A stretch of DNA of 64,000 bases, from contig QLII01000001.1 in NCBI GenBank assembly GCA_003259005.1, forward strand, positions 3,674,501 to 3,738,500. Direction: 5' to 3'. Under the pieces are notes generated by a model. The model saw nothing but the letters and a program-made list of their open reading frames with translations, was not told where the DNA came from and made no database searches. Both the position numbers and the translations under genes were made by a program. Positions 62,701 to 64,000 of this stretch are shown piece after piece. This DNA comes from Spirosoma telluris (GTDB lineage Bacteria > Bacteroidota > Bacteroidia > Cytophagales > Spirosomataceae). Positions within the stretch are counted from its first letter, which is position 1, and every line of letters starts with the position of its first letter.

Positions 62701-64000
62701 ATCGGTGGCCGGGCCATTGGCTGTGCTATAGGCCTGGTTACTGCCGGTGTTGATGGCCGGTGAACAGTCCCGCAGCTGGGTGGAGGTGGCCGACACGAAG
62801 GGCGAAACCGTGGAGAGTAGGTTATTTCCCGCATCACTGTAGCCCGTTGCACCAGACTCAAACACACTGAAGCTGGCCGCTAGGCTGGGGCTAAATCCGT
62901 CCTCCAGCACAAAGGTGTTGGCCCCCCCGTTGTTGAAGAACACCGAGTTCACCAGTTGGCTTCTTCCATAATCCGAATACACCGCGCCCCCCTGTGGAGC
63001 CTGGTTACCCTGGAACGAACTGTTCGTGAGTTGCAGGGTAGCAGAACCGTTAGAGATAGCTCCCCCGTGCTCAGTAGCCACGTTACCCACAAAGGAGCTG
63101 TTAGTTACCTGCTGATTGGTTCCATTGAAGCAGACAGCGCCCCCATTTGTAGCCGTGTTGCTCACAAAGTGAGAATTGATGATTGTAGCTGAGCCGCCAT
63201 TAACAAAGACCGCACCGCCCCCGTCTCCTCCTTCTCCCCGATTATTCTCAAAGACACAGTTAGTTAGCTTCAACGCTTGATTTTGACCTGTAAAATAGAT
63301 CCCCCCGCTTCAGCTACAGCCGAGTTGCCCGTAAAGCGGCAACCCGTGGCTTCTAAGCTGGCATCTTGTACATAGACCGCTCCGCCATATTCATTGCTGG
63401 CCGAGTTGTTGATAAACTGGCATCGGGTGAGCTTGATCGATCCGGTATTTTGATGATAGATCGCCCCTCCTTCATCCTCAGACGTGTTATTTTCCAGCAG
63501 GCAGTCCGTTAGTTCCAACGCCGTGTTATTCCGACTGCCAAAAGCCCCACCTGCATAGCCCGTGTTCTGACGAAACGTACTGGTACCGACTACCACTCTA
63601 CTGTTATCGTTGCTATAGATCGCCCCGCCCTCATTGTGTTTCTCAAACAGGCAGCCAGTGATGGTTATCGTACCGGTTCCTTTATTGTAAATAGCTCCAC
63701 CGTTAATTGCTGAATTGGCCTCAAAGCGACAGTTTTCAATCGTAGGGCTACTATTTTCGTTGTATATGCCTCCTCCAGAGTTGAATACGTAGTTGTCGAT
63801 GAAGAAGCAGTTGCGCACTGTTGGGCTAGCCCCTGAGTTGCTCATACCGCCCCCATTGGAAACAGAACCATCACTACCCCTTCCTTTCGTAATAACAAAG
63901 CCATCCAGCACGGCACTGGCCGTGAGGCCCGGCTCACTACGAACCACATGACCACTGTTGTCACTGTTAAGCCCGGAATCACCCGGTGTGCCAATGTCGC
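59778..64000 (-). CDS. Giant secreted repeat protein (Pmp-like beta-helix and putative Ig modules), partial, three frame breaks
   Basis: C-terminal part (about 1400 residues) of a protein entering from the right. From N to C it has a parallel beta-helix with GGAIYN-type repeats (GGGMSNSG, GGGIYNENSS, GGAIYNKG, GGAIYSNDN, GGAIYHQN, GGAVYVQD). A choice-of-anchor-like unit (DCSPAINTGSNQAYSTANGPATDLAGNARQ ... DRGAYEYQG) and a putative Ig module (SSNLPTSLSVSSAGVLSGTPTQTGSYSVLVQVSDANGC) follow. A second beta-helix, anchor-like unit and Ig module of nearly the same sequence come next, then PKD/SprB-like Ser-Thr-rich domains, ending DGNLSNNVYARVINGL. Breaks: C6 63301-63306, C4 61920-61923 and C5 61232-61236, each one base short. 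Probable surface adhesin or matrix protein; no type 9 sorting domain is evident. Confidence 0.85.

Noticed and set aside
1..64000. CRISPR array, tRNA or rRNA genes
   Set aside because: I saw no regularly spaced repeats, no cloverleaf-like gene with CCA end and no rRNA-like stretch while reading; none can be supported.

Overview
The window looks like a chromosomal segment of a Cytophagales bacterium, most likely Spirosoma or a close relative (Bacteroidota). The evidence is: two SusC/SusD pairs, long two-module FtsX-type permeases ending in a shared NPVKSLRSE-like tail, DUF1549/DUF1501, DUF2911 and Uma2 proteins, a LytTR fragment, a TTG / TAnnTTTG-type promoter, and few clear Shine-Dalgarno sites. 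This assignment comes from gene content, not a database match.

Layout. (1) 1-23.0 kb: seven paralogous FtsX/MacB-like permeases with no ABC ATPase in sight. Between them lie a Uma2-type nuclease, a GH43 galactanase-like enzyme, a DUF2911 protein, an FG-GAP protein, a metallophosphoesterase and a strikingly AT-rich unknown gene (17.4-18.5 kb). (2) 23.1-25.1 kb: a second AT-rich gene, a GHKL ATPase fused to a PD-(D/E)XK-like nuclease and a candidate defence gene. It is followed by an SRPBCC protein and a DUF1549/DUF1553 plus DUF1501 pair. (3) 30.4-47.8 kb: a FadR-type regulator, divergent from one long co-directional run of 14 genes. These are SusC, SusD, an NAL/DHDPS-type aldolase, two BNR sialidase-like proteins, an AstE/AspA-type deacylase, an SDR, a threonine-synthase-like PLP enzyme, an MFS carrier, RraA-like, RidA-like and M81 (MlrC-like) proteins, an SMP-30 lactonase and a NanM-like kelch protein. 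(4) 48.0-59.1 kb: an AraC regulator, then a sodium:solute symporter, a second NAL/DHDPS homologue, a second SusC/SusD pair, a third BNR protein and a DUF3748 protein. (5) 59.2-64.0 kb, minus strand: a LytTR fragment and the C-terminal part of a very large repeat-rich surface protein that runs off the window.

Regions 3 and 4 read as two adjacent utilisation loci for a sialic-acid-like or other N-acylated keto-sugar glycan. Each has its own regulator, outer-membrane SusCD uptake, periplasmic BNR hydrolases, an inner-membrane carrier and a cytoplasmic aldolase. Region 3 adds deacylase, PLP/RidA, RraA, M81 and lactonase steps that do not form a pathway I recognise. A perfect FadR-family operator (TTGTCCTACAA) overlaps the susC promoter.

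Odd feature: I count about 36 reading-frame breaks in 20 genes. Essentially all are repaired by restoring one base, usually in a short G or C run. That uniform, deletion-only pattern argues for sequence or assembly error rather than gene decay. I therefore annotate these loci as single genes and give the break positions.
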